Positions 36,151 through 45,078 of a DNA stretch of 64,000 nucleotides are shown piece after piece. The DNA is taken from the NCBI GenBank assembly GCA_910586505.1, contig CAJUGV010000009.1, positions 31,139 to 95,138 on the forward strand. Direction: 5' to 3'. Under the pieces are notes generated by a model, which saw only the letters and a list, made by a program, of their open reading frames with translations, was not told the DNA's origin and searched no databases. The position numbers and the translations under genes were made by a program. Every line of letters begins with the position of its first letter. The stretch's first letter is position 1. The stretch is from an uncultured Paraprevotella sp. (GTDB lineage Bacteria; Bacteroidota; Bacteroidia; Bacteroidales; Bacteroidaceae).

Positions 36151-39100
36151 TCAAGATTTCCTGTTTTTCTCACGGTAAGCCGTAGGGGTCATTCCAAACT
36201 CTTCTTTAAAATAACGATTAAAATATTTCAGGGTATTGAAACCTACCATATCCGCAATCTCATTCACGTTGTACTGACTGTCCGCCAGCAATTGTGCCGC
36301 GCGTTTCAGACGCACGGAACGTATGAACTGAAGCGGCCTCATATTGACAATGGCTGCCAATTTGCGATTCAAATGCGTTTTACTCAATCCCAAAGAGGTA
36401 CTCAAGTCATCAAGCGAATATTCAGTATTGTCCATATTGTCCTCCACACATTTCAATGCTTTTTTCACAAACTCCTCATCAAGTGAGGTTGTCGTGATAC
36501 TTTCCGGCGTTATGGAAACCGTTTTATGGAAAGTTTCAATTCTCCTCTCCCGCTGCTCTATCAGTTTATTGATGCGCACACGCAACATTTCCAAATTAAA
36601 AGGTTTGGATATATAAGAATCCGCCCCAGCCCGATAACTCTCGATACGCGCATCTTCCGTTCTTTTGGCCGTCAGAAGAATAAAAGGAATATGCGAAGTA
36701 TGAATATCGTTCTTCATTCGTTGGCAGAACTCCACTCCGTCCCGTCTCGGCATCATCAGATCAGAAATGATCAGATCAGGATAACGCGCCAACGCTTGCT
36801 CTTCCCCAACCAGTCCGTCTTCGGCTTCCATCACCTCAAAATCCGTACTCAGTTCTTCTGCAAGGAAAGTACGAAATTCCGTATTATCCTCTACTATCAG
36901 AATTTTCTTGCGTCCGTTCTCCACCAACTCCTGTTCCTGTTCTCCTTCTGTTTGTTCTTCCACATGCTCATCCAACGCCGATGACTGTTTTTCCTCACCC
37001 TGCAAGTCCGTCGGCAAATATACGGTAAATGTAGTACCGGCTCCGGGACGGCTCTCCACTAAGATCTCTCCTTCATGTAAATCCACATAACCTTTCACCA
37101 GATGCAAACCGATGCCACTACCCGATTCTCCGCTCTTACCATGCTCCACCTGATAAAACCGCGTGAAGATCAGCTTGAGATTCTTTTCCTCTATACCGCA
37201 TCCCGTGTCAGCCACGGAAACGGCCACACAATTTCTTTGTCCACGCAACACCGACCTTACCTTTACTACGATTGAACCTTCCTGCGGCGTAAACTTCACC
37301 GCATTAGACATCAGATTATTGATGATCTTATACACCTTATCATGATCGTAATTCATATAAAGATGGTCCGTTTCAGACTCATATATCAATTCTATTTTCC
37401 GTTCCGTTGTCAATTGCCGGAAAGCCTCTACAGCCTCACGCATAAAGCGTACCATATCGCCCATAGCCGGCAAAAGCTGCTCGCCCTGCATTTCCAGTTT
37501 CCTGAAATCGAGCAACTGATTTACCAACCCGAGCAGTTTCCCGGCATTGCGGTACACCACGTTAAGTTTTGATTTTAGCTCGCCATCCTCCAACGAACGG
37601 ATAATGGCTCCCAACGGAGTAAGAATCAAAGTGAGTGGTGTGCGAAACTCATGGCTGATATTGGTGAAAAAACGAAGTTTCATCTGTTCCAAGTTCTCCT
37701 GTTGCCTACGGGCACTCTCTCTTTGCTCCTCCAACATCCGAACCTGCTCTTTCTGGCGATACAAACGGAACAAATAATAAACAAGACATCCCAATACCAG
37801 CACATAAAATGCCATAGCCCAATAAGTAGCCCAAAAAGGAGGCTTCACCACAATAGTCAACACGGCAGGATGTTTGCTCCATACTTTATCGCCATTAGCC
37901 GCATAGACTTCAAACCGATATTTTCCGGGACGCAGGTTGGTGTAGACAGCACGCCCTGCATTAACAGCCGAACTCTCCACCCACTTTTCGTCAAAATTAA
38001 ACAACTTATATTTATAATATGTATGCGAAGGATTCGCATAGTTCAGACCGGAAAATTCCAATGCGATGAAGTTCTCGTTATGGCGGAGCGCTATTTCTTC
38101 CGTACGACTCAACGTCTCTTTAAGCACCACCCGTCCGTTATATTCAGCATTCACGTCTACCGGAGTATTAAAGATACTCAATCCTGTCAACAACGGGGTT
38201 CCCGCACAGCCTTCGGCAACTGTCTCCTTTGGATTGATGTAGTTAACTCCATGTGCTCCACCGAAATAGAGCATACCATTACGGTCTTTCAAAGCCGAAC
38301 AAGCATAAAAGATACCGCTCTGTAACCCATCGGACACATCAAAATTCACGATAGAAAACTTATAGTCTCCCTCTTCACGTCCCAATACTATCTTGCAAAT
38401 ACCGTTGAGCGTAGAAGCCCAGACTACTCCTTCTTCATCTTCAAGCAAAGATGATACCGCATTATTGGACAGCCCGTCTTCTACAGTAAGCAAATAAAGA
38501 CGAGATTTTTTTGCATCCCATATACGGATGCCGTCTTCCGTAGCAAACCACTCCAAACCGCGCTTATCTTCCAGATAACCGAAATACTTGATATCCGCCT
38601 TATAATACCTGTCTGTTTTCTCATTGGGAATCCTTACCCGGTCGTTCTTCGTATCATAGTAAAACATTCCATTAGTAGCCACCGCCACAAATCCATCCTC
38701 ACCATACGGATAGAACGCATGTACCAACCTGAAATCCTTCAATTCGGGATGCCGTTCGCTCAGCATCTCCGTCACCCGCCCGGTCTCGGGATCAAAACGC
38801 CCCACCCCTTCATTCACGCTCACCCAATAACGGCCACGTACATCTTCATACATTCCTCGCCCAACAGTGGGTGCTACTCCGGATTTCGATGCAGAAGTTG
38901 AAGTGGAAATCGGTTTACATGCCCGACCTTCGCAGATCTTATAAAAACCGTTTAAAAAAGTACCTACCCAGACGGTTCCTTTACGGTCGCGGTAGAGTGA
39001 AATTACCAAATCGGAAATTTCGTCCTTGCATAAACGCTCTACCTTCCCCGTAGCTGGAATGAAACGAAACAATCCGTTCCGGCTGCCAATCAGAATACTT

Positions 39101-40206
39101 CCATCCTCATTCTCAAGAAAAGAACGCACAGTTTCATTAGTAATATAGGAAGACCCCGACCCCGTCTGCACCAGACGGAATTTCTGCATGGCTGGATGAT
39201 AATAACACAACCCCTGAAAGAGCGTACCCACCCACAATCCGTTGTTGTCATCCACCAGAATCGTATAAATATCGTTATCAAGCACACCTCCATTTACCAT
39301 CGGCATATCGGGAACCGATGTGATACCGAATGTTTCACGGTCAATAAAGCACAGTCCCGACCTTGAAGTTCCGGCCCATACATTACCATCCTTGTCCAGA
39401 TCCATGCAAGTAAAGAAATTAGGCATACCGGAAATAGTAGCCACGCTTTTCCACTCCGAATGCATACGGTTGTAGAAATAGATGCCGTCGTTGTACATCA
39501 ACCACAAATTTCCTGTATCATCGGGATGCAGATAAAGTCTGTCAGTATACTCGTCAATAGTCCCCAAAAAACGGGTGTCTTGAAAAATAAACTCCGAGGA
39601 GACATAATCCCAACAGCGGATCAGTCCGCTACTGTACACAATCCAGCAATAATTTTTATACTGGGCCATCTCGAACGGAACGCCGTACTTTTGCGTAAAT
39701 TTGCTCCGGCCGTCATCCACCACACGCCCCTCTCTTTTTTCGATATCATAAAAATACAAAGTATTGTCTTCGGTAACGAACCAATAATTCTTAGATTCAT
39801 CTATAAACAGGTTTTTCAGACGTCCCTTCACACCCATTGCCGCCAATTCGTCCTGAATATCGTAGTTGAAAGTATTAGTTTTCAAATCAAGCAACAGAAG
39901 ATAATACAATTCCTTCATCCATACACGTCCCTTCGCATCATAATATTCCTTAGGCGGACGTGTATAACTCCATACATATTTCCGATCCTTGTCATAAGGA
40001 AAGTGTTCAAAAGAAGTACCATCATAAATATTAAGGATGGAGGCTGTCCTGACTCCAATACGCCTGTCAGGCGTCATGCTCAATCCACGGATCTGATTGT
40101 CCGACAAACCATCCACCACGTCTATCAGCCGGAATTTATACTGCCCTACGGCCCGGACTGCCGCCAAAACACATACAAAAAAAGAAAAAGCAATTACTCT
40201 CCTCAT
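36151..40206 (-). CDS. Hybrid two-component system regulator (HTCS)
   Basis: This 1351-residue inner-membrane protein senses a glycan fragment in the periplasm and activates nearby genes. After a signal sequence, residues about 25-700 hold repeats of the two-component-regulator propeller type (LSDNQIRGL, GNVWAGTSRSGL, GTVWVGTFLNGFY, LSNNAVSSLLEDEEGVVWAST). A Y_Y_Y domain spans about 710-785, followed by one membrane span (about 790-810). The kinase has FFTNISHEFRTPLTLIL with His852 and the ATP-binding motifs NNLMSNAVKFTP and GSGIGLHLV. The receiver has DLIISDLMMP with Asp1149. The end is an AraC-type helix-turn-helix. It lies beside the copy B lyase promoter and probably binds the shared 27-bp elements. 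Confidence 0.95.
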   Translation of the reverse strand: MRRVIAFSFFVCVLAAVRAVGQYKFRLIDVVDGLSDNQIRGLSMTPDRRIGVRTASILNIYDGTSFEHFPYDKDRKYVWSYTRPPKEYYDAKGRVWMKELYYLLLLDLKTNTFNYDIQDELAAMGVKGRLKNLFIDESKNYWFVTEDNTLYFYDIEKREGRVVDDGRSKFTQKYGVPFEMAQYKNYCWIVYSSGLIRCWDYVSSEFIFQDTRFLGTIDEYTDRLYLHPDDTGNLWLMYNDGIYFYNRMHSEWKSVATISGMPNFFTCMDLDKDGNVWAGTSRSGLCFIDRETFGITSVPDMPMVNGGVLDNDIYTILVDDNNGLWVGTLFQGLCYYHPAMQKFRLVQTGSGSSYITNETVRSFLENEDGSILIGSRNGLFRFIPATGKVERLCKDEISDLVISLYRDRKGTVWVGTFLNGFYKICEGRACKPISTSTSASKSGVAPTVGRGMYEDVRGRYWVSVNEGVGRFDPETGRVTEMLSERHPELKDFRLVHAFYPYGEDGFVAVATNGMFYYDTKNDRVRIPNEKTDRYYKADIKYFGYLEDKRGLEWFATEDGIRIWDAKKSRLYLLTVEDGLSNNAVSSLLEDEEGVVWASTLNGICKIVLGREEGDYKFSIVNFDVSDGLQSGIFYACSALKDRNGMLYFGGAHGVNYINPKETVAEGCAGTPLLTGLSIFNTPVDVNAEYNGRVVLKETLSRTEEIALRHNENFIALEFSGLNYANPSHTYYKYKLFNFDEKWVESSAVNAGRAVYTNLRPGKYRFEVYAANGDKVWSKHPAVLTIVVKPPFWATYWAMAFYVLVLGCLVYYLFRLYRQKEQVRMLEEQRESARRQQENLEQMKLRFFTNISHEFRTPLTLILTPLGAIIRSLEDGELKSKLNVVYRNAGKLLGLVNQLLDFRKLEMQGEQLLPAMGDMVRFMREAVEAFRQLTTERKIELIYESETDHLYMNYDHDKVYKIINNLMSNAVKFTPQEGSIVVKVRSVLRGQRNCVAVSVADTGCGIEEKNLKLIFTRFYQVEHGKSGESGSGIGLHLVKGYVDLHEGEILVESRPGAGTTFTVYLPTDLQGEEKQSSALDEHVEEQTEGEQEQELVENGRKKILIVEDNTEFRTFLAEELSTDFEVMEAEDGLVGEEQALARYPDLIISDLMMPRRDGVEFCQRMKNDIHTSHIPFILLTAKRTEDARIESYRAGADSYISKPFNLEMLRVRINKLIEQRERRIETFHKTVSITPESITTTSLDEEFVKKALKCVEDNMDNTEYSLDDLSTSLGLSKTHLNRKLAAIVNMRPLQFIRSVRLKRAAQLLADSQYNVNEIADMVGFNTLKYFNRYFKEEFGMTPTAYREKNRKS

Positions 40207-40225
40207 GACATTAATCTAAGTTACG

Positions 40226-40233
40226 CAAAGATA
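40226..40233 (-). promoter_or_regulatory. -7 box of HTCS gene
   Basis: Minus-strand TATCTTTG matches the Bacteroidales -7 consensus, 19 bp before the start codon. No operator-type element is visible upstream of it. Confidence 0.5.
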
Positions 40234-40264
40234 GTGAAAACAAAAATCCCTCCCAACATCATCT

Positions 40265-40305
40265 ACAGAAAAAGGAGGATTTCGCTCCGGATAGCGAATC
40301 CTCCT
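40265..40305 (-). terminator. Terminator of tandem-lyase operon
   Basis: Minus-strand AGGAGGATTCGCT (40305-40293) pairs with AGCGAAATCCTCCT (40286-40273) with one bulged base and a 6-nt loop, and is followed by a short T run. It is 24 bp after the tandem-lyase stop. Confidence 0.85.
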
Positions 40306-40329
40306 CAATACCTAACTCTTTACCGCCGT

Positions 40330-43300
40330 TCAATGCAGTTCTAACCTGTCGATCACCACGTAGTTTGCACCTTTATTATTCCTAAATGCCGCCATTACTC
40401 CGGCATACACCTCTTCGGGCATCACCACTTTCTCCGAATGCACATAATACCAGTTCACACCGTCCGCAGACTCATAGGAATAGAAAACATCTCCTACACG
40501 AGTCAGCTTGAACCACGCCGGCACCCACGTGTAAGTGTTTCCGATAAAGAACTGGCGGTCTTGCTCTGTTTCAGCACGCCATCCCATACGGGCAAAACGC
40601 CCCCACTGCCCGAGTGTCATCGTCGCGCTTACTGCACCGGCATTCATTGCTCCTCTCACCATCAGTCCGGCTTCGGCAAAAGCTCCCTTTACCACATTCA
40701 GACGGCAAACTAACGAGAAATTACCCTTCAGCTTGCGATAAATAAAAGGAACATGATCTTCCTTACCGCCCACAGAAGCCATATTAGCAGATATTCTGAC
40801 GCTTCCGCCCTGCACGGCAGCGTAGTCGGCCCGACCTCCGTCTACCCTTCCCGTTTCACCGTAAGTCCATACGGCGGGAAGTTCCTTCACCGGGGCCAAA
40901 GCTACACGCACCCCGTCGGAAAACCGACTCGTTCCGGCCTTGTTAACGGCAGCCACCCGATATTCATAGGTTTTGCCCGGCTCCACTCGGGTATCTATAT
41001 ACCAGTTACTCACTTTCTCCTTATAAGTAGCCACTGTTTCAAAATCTGTCTGCCCCGCCACGGCACGCTGTATCACATAACCGTTGGCAAAATATTCGGC
41101 CGAAGGTTCCCATTCCAGCCTTATCTGCCCCACGGATACCTCTGTTTTTAGGCCCACCGGTACGGCGGGAACAGGTATCGGTGGATAGTTGGACGGGCGC
41201 AGTGAGAAAGTAAGCGATCCATAACCGAAATGATCCTTGCTTCCGTGTTCCGGACGCAACAGTTCCGCCATGCGTTTAACATGTGGAGCAGGAATACCTT
41301 TCAGCACTTCATAATGATTGTATATCATCTCCCACACCGGACGGTTCACCAGGCAACCCAATCCGTTCACAGACGGCCAGCGGTTGTTCAGCCCCTGGCT
41401 ATTATTATAATAAGAATAAGGCACAGGGCGCATCTGGTTATGACGCGCCACATATTCCGCTCCGGCCAACAGGCGGTTGTTGTCATAGGCAAACATATCG
41501 TCGCCCTGATTCCATGCAATCTGACAGAAACTTCCCAAAAAACCAACCCCAAGCTGCGCATGTTCCTGATCGCGGCCGCTCTCCTGCCACTGTCCCAATA
41601 CAGACCCGTCGGACATGCGATGAAGCGTGGGCACCGCATTACCAATCGCTCCGTTACCCGCTCCATATTTAAAATATTCAATACCTTCACGATAGATGTC
41701 CGCACGGTCACATAACACACCGATGGCAACCATAGCCACCATGTTACAGGCATCCCAGTTCGTCCAGCAGTAGTCCACACGACTTCCTCCATGCATGCGC
41801 AAAAAATCACGGCTCACAGGATACAGATAATTCACCATCATGGACTTGAATCGTTCGAAATCGGCTTTTTCCCATAAAGGACACACCCGCAATACCTCGG
41901 CCGCCATAGCAAATTCACCGATAGGTATCCCCAGTAATCCCTGGTCCTGTCTTGCCTGTGGCACACGGTTCACCGCATTGGCCCAGCCGTTACAGATACG
42001 GATAGCACAACGCGCGTACGCTTCATCTCCGGAAATATACCAGCGGATAGCATTCAGATAGGCTGCATGCGCCTCCACAGACGCTTTCTGACGGCTGTCT
42101 CCCATATTGGCAAAAGGATTCGACTTGAAATCGGCCTGCGCCCACGGATCTCTCTGTAGTTCTTCCCATCCTTCCACCCAAGGATGCTGTCCCTGAGCCA
42201 CCATAGCTTTCATGCGCTCGAGGTCGGCCAGGGTATGCAGTCCGCCGGGATGCACAAACTTGCGTCCAGCCTGCTGCTCATTGAACAGCAACGTACCGAA
42301 ACCGGGCTGGTCGCGATCGTAACCTTCCGGACGGATGCGCTCCAATACCTGTTGTGTAAAAGGCATAGGCATCCCCATCCGGTTCACATAGTGGTTATAA
42401 GCAATATCGAACACATACATATAACGACCACGCGCCCTATCGGACACTTTCACCCAATCACAATACTTTCCGGTAATGTCCGTCCAGCGTTTAAACGGCA
42501 CTTCATACCCCAAATTGTAACGCGCCACATATTCATATCCTTTCAGCAAACGGTTGTCCATAGCAGAGTACAGGTCATCGTTCTGCTGCCACGCCAACTC
42601 ACACACAGTAGCCATAGCTCCCAGTCCGAGCATACAATGGCTCTGGTCGCGACCACTCTCCTGAAGTTGTCCGGTCTCTCCATCAATATAATTCTCCAGC
42701 GTACCGTTGTCGCGGGCACCTAAATAAAAGGCCCGTGCTTTCTCATACATCTCGTTATCGTCCAGCAAAATGGCAGCCGCCATATAAGTTTTAGTGGCTA
42801 TCACCCCCCAGTTTCCGTTTGTATAAGGATTACGCTTATAGAAAGTCTCCAGCACGGGCAGGAACAGTCCGGTCAACATACGCTGGGCCTCTTCATAATC
42901 CTTTGCAGGCATCTTACGCCACGAATGCTTCAGCATCTCCAGGGAATAAACTATTTTAAAGCCTTCCAAACCGGCCAGCAAAGGAGCATCGTTCGTATCG
43001 GGAATGCGCTTCAAAGTGCGCGCATAAGCCGTCAGCACCTCGGCCGCTTTCCGGGCATGCGCCTCCTCGCCCGTAATACCCCACATCAGGGCATTCAGAT
43101 AGGCCGCACTGAAATCGCGTTCCATCTTCGACTTGGTCCAGCCGAAAGAACCGTCGCGCGAAATAGTCTCGAACGGACCTTCCATCTTATAATCGGCCTG
43201 CGCACAAGGATGCTCTTTCAGCAACAAGAACGAAGCATAAGCCTCACTATCCTTGTCTTCCGCCAGCTTACGGATCTGCTCCATACGCACCTTTGTATGA

Positions 43301-43404
43301 AGCACACCGGGATGCACGAATTTCCGGGCAGCCACAGGACACACCGTCAACACGCAAGCCAACCACACATATAATTTCCACCTCAATATTCCTTTACTTT
43401 TCAT
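40330..43404 (-). CDS. Tandem-domain alginate-lyase-type protein with Fn3 and C-terminal sandwich
   Basis: The 1024-residue secreted protein carries two complete lyase-type (alpha/alpha) toroids in one chain. Module 1 begins KFVHPGVLHT (about 27) and has NGNWGVIATKTYMA and QLQESGRDQSH (about 245-255). Module 2 begins KFVHPGGLHT (about 381) and has CWTNWDACNMVAM and QWQESGRDQEH (about 605-615). A fibronectin type III domain (about 770-855, EWEPSAEYFANGYVIQRA) and a DUF1349-like beta-sandwich (about 870-1024, FSLVCRLNVVKGAFAEAGLMVRG) follow. The modules differ around the NW motif (NGNW against WTNWDAC), so they may differ in activity or one may only bind. It follows the beta-helix gene by 43 bp in a two-gene operon. 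Confidence 0.75.
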   Translation of the reverse strand: MKSKGILRWKLYVWLACVLTVCPVAARKFVHPGVLHTKVRMEQIRKLAEDKDSEAYASFLLLKEHPCAQADYKMEGPFETISRDGSFGWTKSKMERDFSAAYLNALMWGITGEEAHARKAAEVLTAYARTLKRIPDTNDAPLLAGLEGFKIVYSLEMLKHSWRKMPAKDYEEAQRMLTGLFLPVLETFYKRNPYTNGNWGVIATKTYMAAAILLDDNEMYEKARAFYLGARDNGTLENYIDGETGQLQESGRDQSHCMLGLGAMATVCELAWQQNDDLYSAMDNRLLKGYEYVARYNLGYEVPFKRWTDITGKYCDWVKVSDRARGRYMYVFDIAYNHYVNRMGMPMPFTQQVLERIRPEGYDRDQPGFGTLLFNEQQAGRKFVHPGGLHTLADLERMKAMVAQGQHPWVEGWEELQRDPWAQADFKSNPFANMGDSRQKASVEAHAAYLNAIRWYISGDEAYARCAIRICNGWANAVNRVPQARQDQGLLGIPIGEFAMAAEVLRVCPLWEKADFERFKSMMVNYLYPVSRDFLRMHGGSRVDYCWTNWDACNMVAMVAIGVLCDRADIYREGIEYFKYGAGNGAIGNAVPTLHRMSDGSVLGQWQESGRDQEHAQLGVGFLGSFCQIAWNQGDDMFAYDNNRLLAGAEYVARHNQMRPVPYSYYNNSQGLNNRWPSVNGLGCLVNRPVWEMIYNHYEVLKGIPAPHVKRMAELLRPEHGSKDHFGYGSLTFSLRPSNYPPIPVPAVPVGLKTEVSVGQIRLEWEPSAEYFANGYVIQRAVAGQTDFETVATYKEKVSNWYIDTRVEPGKTYEYRVAAVNKAGTSRFSDGVRVALAPVKELPAVWTYGETGRVDGGRADYAAVQGGSVRISANMASVGGKEDHVPFIYRKLKGNFSLVCRLNVVKGAFAEAGLMVRGAMNAGAVSATMTLGQWGRFARMGWRAETEQDRQFFIGNTYTWVPAWFKLTRVGDVFYSYESADGVNWYYVHSEKVVMPEEVYAGVMAAFRNNKGANYVVIDRLELH

Positions 43405-43447
43405 AATATTCTGTATTCCTGTTTAATCTGTCACCATATTAAGAAAT

Positions 43448-44896
43448 CTACTTGTTTTCCTCCTCCGTAGACACGAAAACCACATTCTCCGCATGTGGGC
43501 CTACGTAAATGCGCGCCATATCACCGGTGTTATACCAACCCGGTTTTCCGGGCATATTATCCGTAATAAGCCGGCCGTTGATGCGCAAATTCTCAAAACG
43601 TACGTCTTTTACCATACGGCCTTCTCCATACCCTTCTATCACAGACACTTCCGATCTGTCTCCATTATAGGAAACATTCTTGAAAAGTATGTTCTCAATA
43701 CCTCGGCCCGGAGCCGTACAATATTTCTTATTATAGAAAATGCGCAAATTCAAGAGCTGTCCCTCACGGAAGTTCTCCACACGGATATCCTCAAAACGCA
43801 CGTTACGAATCAGATTGTTATCGCCGGCATTAATGGCCATGCAACCTTGATAGTTCAACTGCTTTTCCTTATGGTCGAGAATATCTATATTCACATAATT
43901 CAAATCTTCCAATACTTCAGGCTTCTCAGAATTGCCATGAATACCGATAAAGATAGGATGAGCCACATCGGCCCAAAGAGTAGAGTTCCGCATCGTGATA
44001 TTCCGGCATCCTCCCTTGAAACCCGCCCGCGTTCCGTAAACAGTGGTACAATCATCCGAATTGCGGCAGAACACACCGTCGAACAGGACATTGTTGCTGG
44101 CAAAAACATTCATACCGTCGCCCCAGCCGTAATAACTGATGGATTTCACGTTTCGGATAGTCACACCATCCGAACCACCCGTAGCGCACTGTGTGGTGAC
44201 AATGCCCTCCACCAGTACGTTACGGGAGTTAGCGATTCGGATGCCTCCTTTTACCTTATAAACTATGATACCTCTACCTATTAATTTCACATCATGCACG
44301 TTTTCCATAAGAATACGTCCCGCAAACACGGCTCCCTCGGCCAGATAGACAGTCTTTCCCGAGGGCACCATCAGTTTGCCGCCTTCCGGAGTATGCAATC
44401 CGGGACCGTAATAAAGCACATCCGGATCATTTTTGTCCGGCACATCAGTTTCCATCGGATTGGCAAACAGATGCAGATTATGGAAAATATCGCCGTTTAC
44501 TTCAACCGACAGGTTGCACGGCCGCTCCAGCGTAAAAAGAATGTCGCGCCCTTCTATCCGGAAAGGAATACCATAGGACAAGGGACGTATGCGAGCACTA
44601 TCTATATTGCCTCTGTTATAGGTGACTTTCACTTCCACCTTTCCCGAGAAACTGAAAGTAGCCATTGAGGCTTGTTCCACACAATGTTTCGTAGCCCTCA
44701 CCTCATCCACGTTAAGCATATAAGAAGACAGTTTCTGCCAATGTCCTCCCACCTCGCGCACACATACCGTAAAATCACCGTTAAGGTCAACACCCGCGGG
44801 CGCCGGACATGTAATTAGCGAAGCAGCAATTGCCTCTGCCGGAATACAGGTACACAGGCACACAACTCCACACAGAAACAGAAAAAACTTTTTCAT
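43448..44896 (-). CDS. Secreted right-handed beta-helix glycoside hydrolase, GH28-like
   Basis: I use ATG 44896, which gives a clean signal peptide (MKKFFLFLCGVVCLC), rather than the longer frame from 45049. That leaves 482 residues. After an N-terminal beta-sandwich (about 30-140) comes a parallel beta-helix with repeated N-V/I patterns (NVLVEGIVTTQCA, NITMRNSTLW, NLIRNVRFEDIRVENF). Candidate catalytic acids are Asp260 in GWGDGMNV and Asp278/279 in NSDDCTTVYG, with GIHGN near 320, a layout like GH28 polygalacturonases, though the exact motifs differ and GH49-like or another beta-helix family is possible. It would act on a uronic-acid or neutral glycan outside the cytoplasm. First gene of a two-gene operon with the tandem lyase. 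Confidence 0.65.
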   Translation of the reverse strand: MKKFFLFLCGVVCLCTCIPAEAIAASLITCPAPAGVDLNGDFTVCVREVGGHWQKLSSYMLNVDEVRATKHCVEQASMATFSFSGKVEVKVTYNRGNIDSARIRPLSYGIPFRIEGRDILFTLERPCNLSVEVNGDIFHNLHLFANPMETDVPDKNDPDVLYYGPGLHTPEGGKLMVPSGKTVYLAEGAVFAGRILMENVHDVKLIGRGIIVYKVKGGIRIANSRNVLVEGIVTTQCATGGSDGVTIRNVKSISYYGWGDGMNVFASNNVLFDGVFCRNSDDCTTVYGTRAGFKGGCRNITMRNSTLWADVAHPIFIGIHGNSEKPEVLEDLNYVNIDILDHKEKQLNYQGCMAINAGDNNLIRNVRFEDIRVENFREGQLLNLRIFYNKKYCTAPGRGIENILFKNVSYNGDRSEVSVIEGYGEGRMVKDVRFENLRINGRLITDNMPGKPGWYNTGDMARIYVGPHAENVVFVSTEEENK

Positions 44897-44931
44897 ATAG
44901 GAATTCTTAAAATAAAATCTCCACACGTTTG

Positions 44932-45000
44932 CAAATATAATGCGAAAAGCACTCCTTCCATAGGATGGAAAATAACAAGAATGGGGATAAAACAAACCAT
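44932..45000 (-). promoter_or_regulatory. Promoter of beta-helix/tandem-lyase operon
   Basis: The -7 box TATATTTG (44939-44932) is 35 bp before the start codon. A weak relative of the 27-bp element (13 of 27 positions, beginning AACAA and ending CAT) lies at 44974-45000, again 34 bp from the box. Confidence 0.45.
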
Positions 45001-45078
45001 TTCCCATTTCCTCTTCCGCTTCTATAACAAATCTCCGACACATTTTCACATCCTCCGCTCACACTTTGATAAATCGGA

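Noticed and set aside
44897..45049. 51-residue N-terminal extension of the beta-helix enzyme
   Set aside because: It would bury a clean signal peptide and cross the -7 box.
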